64,000 nt of DNA, taken from contig CAWGYT010000008.1 of assembly GCA_963826795.1 (NCBI GenBank), positions 372,001 through 436,000 on the forward strand. Direction: 5' to 3'. A program made the translations under genes and the position numbers. The notes beneath the pieces were generated by a model, which saw only the letters and a list, made by a program, of their open reading frames with translations, made no database searches and was not told where the DNA came from. The stretch is from CAWGYT01 sp963826795 (GTDB lineage: Bacteria; Planctomycetota; Planctomycetia; Pirellulales; Pirellulaceae). Positions 49,264-58,910 of this stretch are shown here, piece after piece (the first letter of the stretch is position 1; each line of letters begins with the position of its first letter).

Positions 49264-50304
49264 ATGAATTCTTCTCAAGCCGCCACGGCGTCTGCTTCGA
49301 GCGTTCCGGCTCACTGGCAGGAAACGTTCGACTTCGTCCAGCGGATTCGGGATCGAGTCGGAACGGTGGTGGTGGGACAAGACGTCGTGGTCGAACGACT
49401 GTTGATCGCCTTGTTCACCGGCGGGCACGTGCTGCTGCAAGGGGTACCGGGACTGGCCAAAACGCTGCTGGTTTCGGCATTGGCCAAGAGCATTCACTTG
49501 CATTTCAGCCGGATTCAATTCACCGTCGATCTGCTGCCCTCCGACATTGTGGGCTCGGAGATCCTGGACCAGCAAACCAGTCAGTTCCGCGTCCATCGAG
49601 GTCCGATTTTTACGAATCTCTTGCTGGCCGATGAAATCAATCGCGCCGCCCCCAAAGTGCAAAGTGCGCTGTTGGAAGCGATGCAGGAGCACAAGGTGAC
49701 GATCGGCAACGAAACGTTCGCGCTGCCCGCGCCGTTCCTGGTGATCGCGACGCAAAATCCCGTCGAGCAATCGGGCACCTTCGAATTGCCGGAAGCGCAG
49801 CTCGATCGTTTCATGCTCTGTCATCGGCTGGACTATCCATCGCCCGCCGATGAGAAAGAGATCCTGCGGCGCAACGCCCGGCTGGGCATCCGCCGGGAGG
49901 GCGCCGGCGCGGTGGCGCGGACCGAATTCGACGTGCTGAGTCACGAGCCGGTCGGCACCGACCTTGACCTGGTCGCCGCGATGGAGGCCGTTCAGCAGGT
50001 TTATGTGAGCGAGACGTTTACGGACCACGTTGTCGAGCTGGTCAAACAGACGCGACATCATCCGCAACTGGAACTGGGCTGCAGCCCGCGTGCGGGGATT
50101 GCGTTGATCAAATCGTCGCGGGCCCGCGCGCTGGTGCACGGGCGGCACTACGTGGTGCCGGACGACCTGTTCGCGCTGGCCGAAGACGTCGTGCTGCACC
50201 GCATTCGGTTAACCTACGAGGCGCTGGCGGACGGACTTTCCGGGCCCGATATCTTGCAGGATCTCATGCACGGAATCGGGCACGCCACACCGCACGCCGA
50301 ATGA
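49264..50304 (+). CDS. MoxR-family AAA+ ATPase
   Basis: Chaperone-like ATPase that usually works with vWA proteins to mature or insert metal into partners. The 346-residue protein has Walker A GVPGLAKT (60-67), Walker B LLLADEIN (DE at 123-124), sensor 1 FLVIATQNPVEQ and an arginine-finger region LPEAQLDRF. It is the first gene of a seven-gene run in one direction and overlaps the DUF58 gene by 4 nt (ATGA), implying coupled translation. Gene order moxR-DUF58-BatD/DUF4381-like-vWA-vWA is the conserved aerotolerance (Bat) type arrangement. Substrate of the complex is unknown. Confidence 0.95.
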   Translation: MNSSQAATASASSVPAHWQETFDFVQRIRDRVGTVVVGQDVVVERLLIALFTGGHVLLQGVPGLAKTLLVSALAKSIHLHFSRIQFTVDLLPSDIVGSEILDQQTSQFRVHRGPIFTNLLLADEINRAAPKVQSALLEAMQEHKVTIGNETFALPAPFLVIATQNPVEQSGTFELPEAQLDRFMLCHRLDYPSPADEKEILRRNARLGIRREGAGAVARTEFDVLSHEPVGTDLDLVAAMEAVQQVYVSETFTDHVVELVKQTRHHPQLELGCSPRAGIALIKSSRARALVHGRHYVVPDDLFALAEDVVLHRIRLTYEALADGLSGPDILQDLMHGIGHATPHAE

Positions 50305-51208
50305 GCCGCTTCGCGCTTCGGCAGCCGGCAAGACAAGGATCCACGCGCATGCAGGGGAAACTCGACCGACGCGCCCCGCTCGACGCGCGACAATTCAAGA
50401 TTGCCGTCAAGCGATTAGCGGACAGCCTCAGCTACGGCACCGACCGCTCGCCCTTCCTGGGATCCGGGATCGAATTCGTCCAGTCGCGGCCCTATGTGTG
50501 GGGCGACCCGATCAAGTCGATCGATTGGCGCGTGACCGCTCGCACTCGAAAAATCTATGTCAAAGAATACGAGGCCCCGAAACGTTTGCCGGCCTATTTG
50601 CTGGTCGACACGTCCGCCTCAATGACCTTGGGGTCGGGCTCGCACAGCAAGTACAGTGTCGCGGTCCATCTCGCCGGAGGGCTCGCCCTGGCCTGCTTGG
50701 ATCGCGTCAGTCCGGTCGGCGTGCTGGGCGTGGGCGAGCGTTCGATTCACGTGCGACCGTCGCTTTCCAAGGATCTGGTGATGCAATGGCTGCATCGCTT
50801 GCGGACTTTTCGCTACGACGAAGGAACTCGCCTGGGTCAGCGACTGCTGCAGTTGGGCCCCAGCCTTCCGGACCGCGTCCTCCTGATCGTCTTGAGCGAC
50901 TTTCATGACCCGGTCGCGCTGCCGGCGTTGCGACGACTGGCACCGCGTCACGATTGCTGCGCGATCCAGCTGCGCGACCCGGCCGAGACGGGATTGCGCG
51001 GGACCGGCTTTTTTCGGCGCGCGAGGCCGAGACGGGCGAGGCATTTGTCACGCACGGCCGAGCCGCGTGGATGGATCCGACCCGCTTGTCCGATGCCCTG
51101 AAGCGAGCCGGAATCGACCACTTGGCGATCGACGTCGACCAGCCATTCGCGCATCGCCTGCGTTACTTTTTCGCCTCCCGCGGGTTGCTGGGACGAGGTG
51201 CTCGATGA
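50301..51208 (+). CDS. DUF58 protein (one frameshift near the 3' end)
   Basis: Companion of MoxR, about 302 residues. The DUF58 signature GDPIKSIDWRVTARTRKIYV is intact, followed by a degenerate vWA-like region beginning LLVDTSASM (Asp-x-Ser-x-Ser MIDAS residues retained). Near 51015-51017 one missing G splits GTGFF from RAREAETGEAFVTHGRAAWM and the C-terminal HLAIDVDQPFAHRLRYFFAS. Restored, the gene ends in a 4-nt overlap with the next start, as expected for this operon. An internal ATG 48 bases downstream, preceded by AAGGA, is an alternative start. Confidence 0.9.
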
Positions 51209-52080
51209 ACCATCGATGGCTTGCAGCCCTGTTCCTGCTCGGCACCGTCCTGCCGCATGCACGACCCGGCACGGCCGCCGCACCCGATCCGGAGCCGGAG
51301 CCCGTCGCGGTCAGCTCCGTAGGGATGCCTGTCGTGATCCGGCAGTTGGTGCTGCCCGGCAGCTTGCTCGAGGTCCGACCCCTCACGTCAGGACAGCCGC
51401 TGGTCGTCCGTCTTGTCGCCAGCTACGCACACGGTGACGCCCACCGGTACGACTTGGAGGTGTACGGGCTGGAAGCGGGCCAGTTCGATCTGGGTGACTC
51501 CTTGCAGCGGAGCGACGGTCGCATGGCCGAGGGTCTGCCGCCGCTGCTGGTGCGGATTGTGGCGACGCTCCCGGCCGGACAGGTGCTGCCCCATGCGGTC
51601 GCGCCGCGGCGTCCACCCCGACTGGGAGGCTATCGATGGCTGCTGATCGGCGGCGGGCTGCTGTGGCTGGCCGGCCTGGCCTGGCTGCTCTGGGGATTTC
51701 GGCGCAGCCGCGCGTCGACGAGCGAACCCGCGCGGCCACCCACCACGGTCGCGGATCAACTTCGCCCCCTGGTCCAAGCCGCCTTGGAGCACCGACTCTC
51801 GCCCGATCAACGGGTGCATCTCGAGCGACTCTTGCTGGCCTTTTGGTGCCGCAAGCTGGGCGTTCAGCGGCAGCGTCCTGCCCATGCGATGGCAACCCTG
51901 CGAGCCCATCCGGAAGCCGGCAAGATGATTCAACAACTTGAAACTTGGCTGCATTGCCCCGATCCGACCGAACCCGTCGATCTCGACGCGCTACTTGCCC
52001 CGTACCAATCCGACTTGACTGGCGTGCATCCGGAAGACGAATCCGTGGTGCCCTCACGCGATGCGGCATCCATCCCTTAG
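51205..52080 (+). CDS. BatD/DUF4381-like membrane protein of the MoxR cluster
   Basis: A 291-residue protein with a signal peptide (WLAALFLLGTVLPHA), a periplasmic beta-rich domain of about 120 residues, one membrane helix (WLLIGGGLLWLAGLAWLLWG) and a helical cytoplasmic tail. The tail contains LSPDQRVHLERLLLAFWCRK, similar in style to the tail of the giant protein at 55017. No enzyme motif. By position (after DUF58, before the vWA genes) it resembles DUF4381/BatD proteins, which are thought to anchor MoxR-vWA complexes to the membrane. The family assignment is inferred mainly from context. Confidence 0.75.
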   Translation: MNHRWLAALFLLGTVLPHARPGTAAAPDPEPEPVAVSSVGMPVVIRQLVLPGSLLEVRPLTSGQPLVVRLVASYAHGDAHRYDLEVYGLEAGQFDLGDSLQRSDGRMAEGLPPLLVRIVATLPAGQVLPHAVAPRRPPRLGGYRWLLIGGGLLWLAGLAWLLWGFRRSRASTSEPARPPTTVADQLRPLVQAALEHRLSPDQRVHLERLLLAFWCRKLGVQRQRPAHAMATLRAHPEAGKMIQQLETWLHCPDPTEPVDLDALLAPYQSDLTGVHPEDESVVPSRDAASIP

Positions 52081-52103
52081 GAATGACAGGAGGGTTCTCC
52101 GAC

Positions 52104-53027
52104 GTGCTCCCGTTCGCCTATCCCGCCGTCCTGCTAGGGCTGGTGCTGCCGGTCAGCTTGCTGTTTGGCATCTGGAACCGCCTCGGCCGCGAGGTAGCGC
52201 TGCCCCTGGACTACCGGCATCGCTCGCAGGGAAACGGTTGGCGACGGTTGATCAACACCTGGGAGTCCCTGCCGCCTCTGATTCTGGCGGTCGTCATCGT
52301 GATTCTCGCCGGTCCGCAGCAGGTAGGCGACCCGAAGACGAAACGTGTGATGACCAACATCGAATTCTGCGTGGACGTGTCGGGCAGCATGACGGCCAGC
52401 TTTGGCGAAGGGACTCGCTATGACGCCTCGATGCAGGCCATCAACGATTTCCTCGAATACCGTACGGGCGACGCCTACGGGTTGACGTTCTTCAGCGACA
52501 TTACCCTCCAATGGGTTCCGTTAACGAGTGACACATCCGCCTTCGCCTGTGCGCCCCCGTTTATGGACCCTCGCCGCCCACTTCCGCAAGGACTGGGCGG
52601 CGGAACGATGATCGGCAGTGCCCTGGATGCCTGCCGCAAGACGCTGGTCGAGCGGGAAGAAGGCGACCGGATGATCATTTTGATTTCAGACGGATACAGC
52701 GCGGATCTGTCGGGCGGGCGGGATATGGAAATCGCCAAACAGCTAGAGCAAGACCGGATTGTCGTCTACGGCGTTCATGTCGCCGATAGCGGACTACCGG
52801 ACGAGATCGTCAATATCACGCAACTGACCGGCGGCGAGGTGTTCAATCCGGGCGATCCGGGCGGACTGGAAGGCGTTTTTCGGCGGATCGACCAGATGCA
52901 GAAAACGCGATTGGAAAAAGTCGCCGCCGAGACGCGCGATCGCTTTGCCCCCTATTGCCTTGCCGGCCTGACGCTGCTCGGCAGCAGCGTCCTGGGTCTG
53001 TTCGGCCTGAGGTACACGCCTTGGTAG
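52104..53027 (+). CDS. vWA-domain membrane protein, BatA-like
   Basis: A 307-residue protein: N-terminal helix (AYPAVLLGLVLPVSLLFGIW), second helix (LPPLILAVVIVILAG), a vWA domain with MIDAS DVSGS at 91-95 and LISDGYSADLSGG, and a final helix near the C-terminus (YCLAGLTLLGSSVLGLFGL). The GTG start is preferred because AGGAGGG sits 10 bases before it; an ATG 21 bases upstream is the alternative, with the AGGAGGG inside its own coding part. Expected to bind a divalent metal and partner the MoxR ATPase on the periplasmic face. Confidence 0.88.
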   Translation: MLPFAYPAVLLGLVLPVSLLFGIWNRLGREVALPLDYRHRSQGNGWRRLINTWESLPPLILAVVIVILAGPQQVGDPKTKRVMTNIEFCVDVSGSMTASFGEGTRYDASMQAINDFLEYRTGDAYGLTFFSDITLQWVPLTSDTSAFACAPPFMDPRRPLPQGLGGGTMIGSALDACRKTLVEREEGDRMIILISDGYSADLSGGRDMEIAKQLEQDRIVVYGVHVADSGLPDEIVNITQLTGGEVFNPGDPGGLEGVFRRIDQMQKTRLEKVAAETRDRFAPYCLAGLTLLGSSVLGLFGLRYTPW

Positions 53028-54085
53028 CCGAATACACCGCCCTGACCGTTTTGCTGCTGGCAACGCTGGCCGAAATCCTGCACACGAAGCGAACGCGCCG
53101 ACTGGCTCAGCTGGCCTTCGGACCCACCTGCCGTCCGCGAACCTGGGCTCACGCCGCCCCCCTGATCCGCGTCGCGAGTCTGAGCGCACTGGCCTGGGGA
53201 CTGGTGACCCTGACGCAGATCGAACCGAAGGTCTATCGCGCCGAGGGGACGGCGGAGGGCGATGAGCAACACGTTTTGATTGTCTATGACGTCTCGCCCA
53301 GCATGCGACTGGAAGATGCAGGCCCGTCGCAGAACCAAACACGCAAGGCGCGAGCCCGGGATGTGATGCGGTCGTTCTTCGAGCGCGTGCCGATGGAGCA
53401 ATATCGGCTGTCAGTGGTGGCCGTCTACAACGGCGCCAAACCCGTCGTCATCGAGACGCGTGACCTGGAGGTGGTCGACGCGATTCTAGGCGAGCTCCCG
53501 CTCTATCAGGCCTTCGATGCCGGCGAGACCCGGTTATTCGACGGACTGCGCGAGGCGGCCGAGATCGCCCGACCCTGGAATCCGCGCAGCACGACCCTGA
53601 TCTTGATCTCCGACGGCGACACGGTGCCCGCCCAGGGAATGCCCCCCATGCCCGCATCGATCGGCAAGGTCCTGGTCGTGGGTGTGGGAGACACGCGTCA
53701 GGGCTCGTTCATCGCCGGTCGCCAATCACGCCAGGATGTGTTCACGCTCCGCCAAATCGCCACTCGCCTGAACGGCACCTACCACAACGGGAACGAGCGG
53801 CACTTGAGCAGTCAGTTAATTGACGAGATCGTGATGATGGGGCAAACCAACCAGCGGCAGCCTTGGTCTCGCCGCGAGTACGCCCTGCTGGCGATCGGCC
53901 TGGGAGGGCTGCTGTATGCGACGCTGCCATGGCTGCTCCATCGATTCGGCACCGGCTGGCAGCCGGGCGTCGTCATGGAAGCTGGATTCGCGAGCGTTGG
54001 GAAAAGGGATCAGGTTGGGATTGGACCTGACTCCTTTTCCCAACCCCAAATCTTAGGTGTGACACGGCACTCGAGGACTCTATAA
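53021..54085 (+). CDS. vWA-domain membrane protein, BatB-like, with repeat-derived C-terminus
   Basis: A 354-residue vWA protein starting at a TTG that overlaps the BatA-like stop. Two N-terminal helices precede the vWA domain (MIDAS DVSPS at about 90-94, LILISDGDTVPAQGMPP, VLVVGVGDTRQGSF). A third helix (ALLAIGLGGLLYATLPWLLH) follows. The last 33 or so residues are encoded by the dispersed repeat at 53996-54070 and are probably not native. No other start codon with a ribosome-binding site was found; the TTG assignment is tentative. Likely a second ligand-binding subunit of the MoxR system. Confidence 0.8.
   Translation: MVAEYTALTVLLLATLAEILHTKRTRRLAQLAFGPTCRPRTWAHAAPLIRVASLSALAWGLVTLTQIEPKVYRAEGTAEGDEQHVLIVYDVSPSMRLEDAGPSQNQTRKARARDVMRSFFERVPMEQYRLSVVAVYNGAKPVVIETRDLEVVDAILGELPLYQAFDAGETRLFDGLREAAEIARPWNPRSTTLILISDGDTVPAQGMPPMPASIGKVLVVGVGDTRQGSFIAGRQSRQDVFTLRQIATRLNGTYHNGNERHLSSQLIDEIVMMGQTNQRQPWSRREYALLAIGLGGLLYATLPWLLHRFGTGWQPGVVMEAGFASVGKRDQVGIGPDSFSQPQILGVTRHSRTL
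53996..54070 (-). repeat. Dispersed repeat, copy 3, forming an inverted pair
   Basis: In inverted orientation to copies 1 and 2. It contains GTTGGGAAAAGGGATCAGGT (53996-54015) and its near-perfect complement at 54025-54044 (18 of 20), then the GTGTCAC end sequence shared with the 132-bp element. It overlaps the last codons of the BatB-like gene and the short gap before the next gene. Confidence 0.8.
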
Positions 54086-54153
54086 TCAGATGCATCACCG
54101 GCGGGCCCTGCTTCCCGGATCCGGTGCACTCGTCAACGAAAGGGAGAAGAACC

Positions 54154-54865
54154 ATGCGCGCGTCCCTGATCGCTCTCTGGTTGCTACTGCCGATTCTGGT
54201 GGGAGCCTACCATTTTGGCCCAGGCCAGCAGCGTCTTCAGCTGGACGCCGCGGCCGCGACGCTCAACCAGGCCAACCAGGCGGTCAACGAACAGCGCTGG
54301 TCCGAGGCGTTTCAACATTACTCGGCCGCCCTCGCGCAATTGCCCAAGAATCGCGCGGATCAGGCGTTTCGAATCCGGCTGGAAATGGCCAAGGCACAGA
54401 TGATGGCTCAGCAGTTGCCCGAAGCGCGGCTGGCTCTGGACGAGCTGCTGCTGGAGCTCGAGACCCAGCACGACGCCATCCCAGGAATTGGTCCGCGAGG
54501 CCCGCGCGACGCTGGCCAATGCCCAATATCACATGACTTGGTTGCTGCGATTGGAAGGGAAGCCGTCCGCGGAATGGGAGCCCGAAGTGGAAGCGGCCCG
54601 ACAGCACTATCGCTTGCTGGCCGAAACGTCACAGGCCGAGCGCGACGCGCAGTCGACCGAGCGATACCAGCACGACCTGGAAGCCACGATTCGACTCGCC
54701 CGGATGGACCTGAAGGAGTTGCAGGGATTGCCGATCCCCAGCCAGTGTCAGGGCTGCTGCAGCGGACAGTGCAAGAAGCCGGGCAAAAAAAGGAGCCAGA
54801 AACCCAACCCGAAAAAGGGCGCCGGGGCCGGGCTTGGCCCGCTCCCAGATGGCTCAGGCTCGTAG
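54154..54865 (+). CDS. Exported helical (TPR-like) protein of the MoxR cluster (one frameshift)
   Basis: About 235 residues after joining two frames. An N-terminal membrane or signal segment (LIALWLLLPILVGAYHF) is followed by TPR-like helices (NQAVNEQRWSEAFQHYSAAL, QLPEARLALDELLLELE) and, in the second frame, QELVREARATLANAQYHMTW. The C-terminus is CQGCCSGQCKKPGKK, a Cys/Lys-rich tail of a kind seen in planctomycete MoxR clusters. An extra A near 54478 separates the frames. The last 40 codons are poorly constrained and another indel there is possible. GGGAGAAGAACC precedes the ATG. TPR-vWA partners are standard in Bat operons. Confidence 0.75.
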
Positions 54866-55016
54866 CGGCCCGACAACGAACGGGATCCCGCCGCCCAAGG
54901 GGCAACTTGCGGGGCCTCACGCGCTCACCGCCTGACCGGCGCGAGGGCCAAGCCGATCTCGGCCACGGGTTCGTCCCCTCCCGTATATTCCTCCATCTTT
55001 CTCGCGAGACCCTCGC

Positions 55017-58000
55017 ATGATCGCTCGACGTTGCACGCTCGCGTGGCCCCTGGTCCTGATCCTTCCCGCCGCGCTGGCCGTCGCGCAAGCCGCGGTGGCG
55101 CCGGCGATTCGCCTGACGCCGGCGACGGCTCAGCTTGGAACCCTCGTCCCGGGCGCCCAGCCCGTCGTCGTCGAAGCTGCGGGAGACGCCGCGCCGGCCG
55201 ATGGCGCGAGCGTGACCGAGAACGCCGACGCCGACGGCCAGGCGAATGCCGATCCGCAGGCCGAGCGGAAGCAACAGCGTCGCGCGGCGATCGAAGCACT
55301 CCAGTTCGACCGGCGTCCCTCAACGATCCTCCGCAGCTGGTCCGGGCAGACTCAGACGTCAACGCCCGAGCCCGAAGCACCGGCCGAGGCAACCCCGGAT
55401 TCGACTCCGAAGCCGGAGCCGACCGAGGCCGAGCGAGAGCAAGCCGCGCTCACGGCTCACCTCAACGCGTTGCAATCCGCTGTCACCCTCGGCAATTGGC
55501 CTGAGGTCAAGTCACGGCTGGCCGATCGCGAACAGCTCTCGGCCGAAGAAGCCGACCAGGCTTACTTGCGGATCCTCGTCGGACTGGCGCAAACCGCTCC
55601 GGTCGATTTCAGTCACCTGCCTGGCATCCCCGAGTCACAGCGCGAGTTGCTACAGAACCTGACGAACAACATGCGGGCCAACTCGGGACAGCGCTACGCC
55701 GAGCACAACACGATCGCGATTCAGGATCTCGTCGGTTTGATCGAGGCCGCTCCCAGCGAATTGAAGGCGCCCACGCTGACCCGGCTGGCCCCACTTGTAC
55801 GGGTCGCCCTGAATGACGGAAACGTGATCGACGAGTTACTGCTGGAGCTTCGCCGGCAGGGCGACGCGTTGCTGACGCGCCGACAGGCAGCCTTGTTGCT
55901 GAGCGCCGCCGGTCGAGACGCGGAACTGGGTGAGTTTCTGTCCACGGCTGACGAGGCGATCCGCGCAAACGACCGCGAGACGCTCAATCTCCTGGCGCGC
56001 CATTACCTTGCCCTGCACCAGTCCGAGAAGAAAGACGCACTGCTCGAAAGCGCGTGGCGTGTCACGCTCGCCGCCCTGGCCGCCGGCGACATTACTTCCG
56101 AGCAAAAAGAAGAGGCACTCCAGCGCACGGTTTCGCTGGCTTCGCGGATTCGCGACGAACTGGGGGCGGCATGGCTGCAAGAGAGCTTCACGACGCGAGT
56201 CGAGCGCGGGCAAGAGATCTTGGCGACCATCGGTTCGACCGCCGCACAACGCTTGGCAACCAGTCCCCACGACGCAACCGGTCGCCTGCAAGGCCTGAAG
56301 CTACAGGCATCCTCGGTGAAGGCCCTCGTGGACGCCGCCCCTGAGCTTGCCCGCGAGTGGCGCCACACTTTGAATCTGTTGGCCGATAACTGGCTGCGTG
56401 AAGCCGACGTCTCGCAGCAGTTCTCTGAAAGCAATCAGTATGGACCGCAAATCCAGCGCGACATGTACGGCAACATTTTCTACGTGGACGAGGAAGCGGG
56501 TTACGGCAACTTCAACAACCGCAATGGCAATCGGCCCGCTCCGATTGCGGTCCGCGACGTGCTGGAGACGCGACCCGAGGGACTGTGGTTCGAGCTGGTC
56601 GATGAAGGCCTGAAGCCGCGCTTCTACATGCTCTTCTGCCAACTGTTGCTCAAAGTCAACGACGACGCCGAGGCCTTCCCCTACATCGAACGGCTCGCCA
56701 GCACCTACCCGGACAAGGCGCATGATCTGGCCGAAGAGTTCCTTCGCGTCTGGACTCGCAACCACAATCCAAACGATCGCCAGCAGCGGACGAACTACTA
56801 CATGTTCATGTATGGCTTTGATATGCGAGCTGACCGCATTCCGCTGACCCGATCGAAGCAGGAACGCAACCTGGTCGAGCTATCGGATTGGATCACTCGC
56901 CTGCGGCAACTGCCAATTGCCGAGTTGGACGAGAGTCTGCTCGTGGAGGCATTTACGACCTGCCACAGTGCGGCCGAAGTGTACCGGATGGAAGCGATCG
57001 AGAGCGTGTTTGGCAGCTGGGAGGAAATTGCCCCCGAGACGATCGCTTCGCTCATTCAGCGGATGCGTTCGAATCTTTCGTCCACGTGGCAAGAGCCGGC
57101 CGTGCAGCAACAGAACAACACGAAGCGAAAGAAAGCGGACATCCAAGCCGAAGTCGCGCACGGCTATCGCGTCGCCACCGAAGTGCTGGAACGAGCCCTC
57201 GGGGAACATCCCGAAAGCTGGCAATTGACTCTCGCCAAGGCGACGCTCTTGCACGATGTCAACGATTACGAACAGTCGCTAAATCCCAGCTCCGAGTATT
57301 CAGCTCGACGCGAGGTCGCGTTCCAGACGTTTGCCGACGCCGCGGCGCGGTATGCGTCCGTCGTATCCGAACTTGACGAGGACGAACAATCCACCGACGT
57401 ACTGGACCACTGGTTCTACGCGGCGCTGGGCGCCTCCGATCTGCGACGCGTCAATCAGGACACCGTACCCGACTTGCGGCAGATTCCCAAAATCGCCGAC
57501 GCGCTCAACTCGCTCCCCGGGGAAGCGGCCGGGCGTCACCGGGATCGGTTTGCAAACGCACTGTTTACGCGGATGAGCGCCGTGAATCCTGCCTGTAAGA
57601 TGCGGTATCTCAGCGGCGGCTTCGAGATCGTTGGCGATCACCCGCAGGCACACGAAGCACGAAAAGTCTTCGACTACTATCACGATCTGGTGACTGAAAT
57701 CAAACTGGACACCGTCCTCGACGGCTCCAACACGGTGGGACACGGCGAACCGTTTGGAATCTACGTGAATCTGCGTCACACGAAGGAGATCGAACGCGAG
57801 TCGGGCGGATTCGGCAAGTACCTGCAGAATCAAAACAACATGTACTACGCGTACAACTACGGACGCCCGACAGAAAACTATCGCGACAAGTTCCAAGAGG
57901 CCGCGACCAAGATCCTGCAGGAACAATTCGAGGTGCTCTCGATTACGTTCAATCACCCGGAAACGCAATCCAAATCGATCGAACCGTACGGCTGGCGCGT

Positions 58001-58898
58001 CACGCCGTACGCCTACGTGCTGCTCAAGTCCCGTGGCCCCGAAGTAGACAAGATCCCGTCCCTGCGTTTGGATCTCGACTTTCTCGATACCTCGGGCTAC
58101 GTCGTGCTGCCCATCGAATCCCCCGCGATCCCTGTCGACTCACTTCCGACCGCACCCGGGGATCGCCCCTTCCGAAATCTCAAGCTGGTACAGACGCTGG
58201 ACGAACGACAAGCGGCAGACGGCAAACTGCTACTGGAGATCAAGGCGACCGCCGAGGGGCTCGTGCCGCCACTCGATCAATTGCTGGACTTGGATGCCGA
58301 GGGCTTCGAACACGTGAAGTCCACCGACCAGGGCGTAAGCATTGAGGAATTCTCGCAGGAGGCCGCCGACACGACGATTCTTTCCGAGCGAATGTGGACC
58401 GTCGAGTATCGAGCGGACGACACCGCCGCGCCGCCAGAGCAGTTTACCTATCCCGCGGCCTTCATCGAGCCCGTCGAGATCACGCGGCAACGCTACGTGG
58501 ACGCCGACCTGGAGGAGGTGGAGTCGACCGTTCCCCTGGTCCAACGATATGCCGTCCCGTCCCGAACCTGGCTCTGGTTGACACTCCTTGCCATCGGCCT
58601 CGTCGCGTCCATCATCGCGGGCGCGGTCGTGCTTGGAAAACGAAAGGCCATCACGCAGGAAACGCGTCTTTACGAATTGCCCGAGCGGATCACGCCCTTC
58701 ACGGTGATTGGCCTGCTCAAGCAACTGCACTTGAACAACGGACTCTCTCGTGAAAAGCAGCAGGAGCTGGACGTCTGTATCCAGCAACTGGAGCGACACT
58801 ACTTCCTCGAGCCCGAACTGACGGACGTCGATCTGGAATCCATCGCCCGCCAATGGCTCTCGCAGGCCGACCGTACGCGGACCACCCAACCCGCGTGA
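55017..58898 (+). CDS. Giant membrane-anchored protein of the MoxR/vWA cluster
   Basis: A 1293-residue protein in one uninterrupted frame. Signal peptide (LAWPLVLILPAALAVAQA), then a Pro/Glu/Ala-rich linker (about 90-140). A long helical, TPR-like region follows (NALQSAVTLGNWPEVKSRLA and many similar pairs) to about residue 850. A beta-rich section then contains GEPFGIYVNLRHTKEIERES and repeated beta strands. One membrane helix lies at about 1184-1207, and an 86-residue cytoplasmic tail carries TPFTVIGLLKQLHLNNGLSR. The tail resembles the one on the 51205 protein. No domain could be named. It ends the MoxR cluster, 151 bases after the TPR-like gene, and is the part most specific to this lineage. 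Function unknown; a periplasmic scaffold is a reasonable hypothesis. Confidence 0.8.
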   Translation: MIARRCTLAWPLVLILPAALAVAQAAVAPAIRLTPATAQLGTLVPGAQPVVVEAAGDAAPADGASVTENADADGQANADPQAERKQQRRAAIEALQFDRRPSTILRSWSGQTQTSTPEPEAPAEATPDSTPKPEPTEAEREQAALTAHLNALQSAVTLGNWPEVKSRLADREQLSAEEADQAYLRILVGLAQTAPVDFSHLPGIPESQRELLQNLTNNMRANSGQRYAEHNTIAIQDLVGLIEAAPSELKAPTLTRLAPLVRVALNDGNVIDELLLELRRQGDALLTRRQAALLLSAAGRDAELGEFLSTADEAIRANDRETLNLLARHYLALHQSEKKDALLESAWRVTLAALAAGDITSEQKEEALQRTVSLASRIRDELGAAWLQESFTTRVERGQEILATIGSTAAQRLATSPHDATGRLQGLKLQASSVKALVDAAPELAREWRHTLNLLADNWLREADVSQQFSESNQYGPQIQRDMYGNIFYVDEEAGYGNFNNRNGNRPAPIAVRDVLETRPEGLWFELVDEGLKPRFYMLFCQLLLKVNDDAEAFPYIERLASTYPDKAHDLAEEFLRVWTRNHNPNDRQQRTNYYMFMYGFDMRADRIPLTRSKQERNLVELSDWITRLRQLPIAELDESLLVEAFTTCHSAAEVYRMEAIESVFGSWEEIAPETIASLIQRMRSNLSSTWQEPAVQQQNNTKRKKADIQAEVAHGYRVATEVLERALGEHPESWQLTLAKATLLHDVNDYEQSLNPSSEYSARREVAFQTFADAAARYASVVSELDEDEQSTDVLDHWFYAALGASDLRRVNQDTVPDLRQIPKIADALNSLPGEAAGRHRDRFANALFTRMSAVNPACKMRYLSGGFEIVGDHPQAHEARKVFDYYHDLVTEIKLDTVLDGSNTVGHGEPFGIYVNLRHTKEIERESGGFGKYLQNQNNMYYAYNYGRPTENYRDKFQEAATKILQEQFEVLSITFNHPETQSKSIEPYGWRVTPYAYVLLKSRGPEVDKIPSLRLDLDFLDTSGYVVLPIESPAIPVDSLPTAPGDRPFRNLKLVQTLDERQAADGKLLLEIKATAEGLVPPLDQLLDLDAEGFEHVKSTDQGVSIEEFSQEAADTTILSERMWTVEYRADDTAAPPEQFTYPAAFIEPVEITRQRYVDADLEEVESTVPLVQRYAVPSRTWLWLTLLAIGLVASIIAGAVVLGKRKAITQETRLYELPERITPFTVIGLLKQLHLNNGLSREKQQELDVCIQQLERHYFLEPELTDVDLESIARQWLSQADRTRTTQPA

Positions 58899-58910
58899 AC
58901 ACGCTTGCGC

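Noticed and set aside
54849..54935. Short frame starting MAQARSGPTTNG after the TPR-like gene
   Set aside because: No ribosome-binding site, and it overlaps the uncertain 3' end of the preceding gene. It may be part of that gene after another indel.
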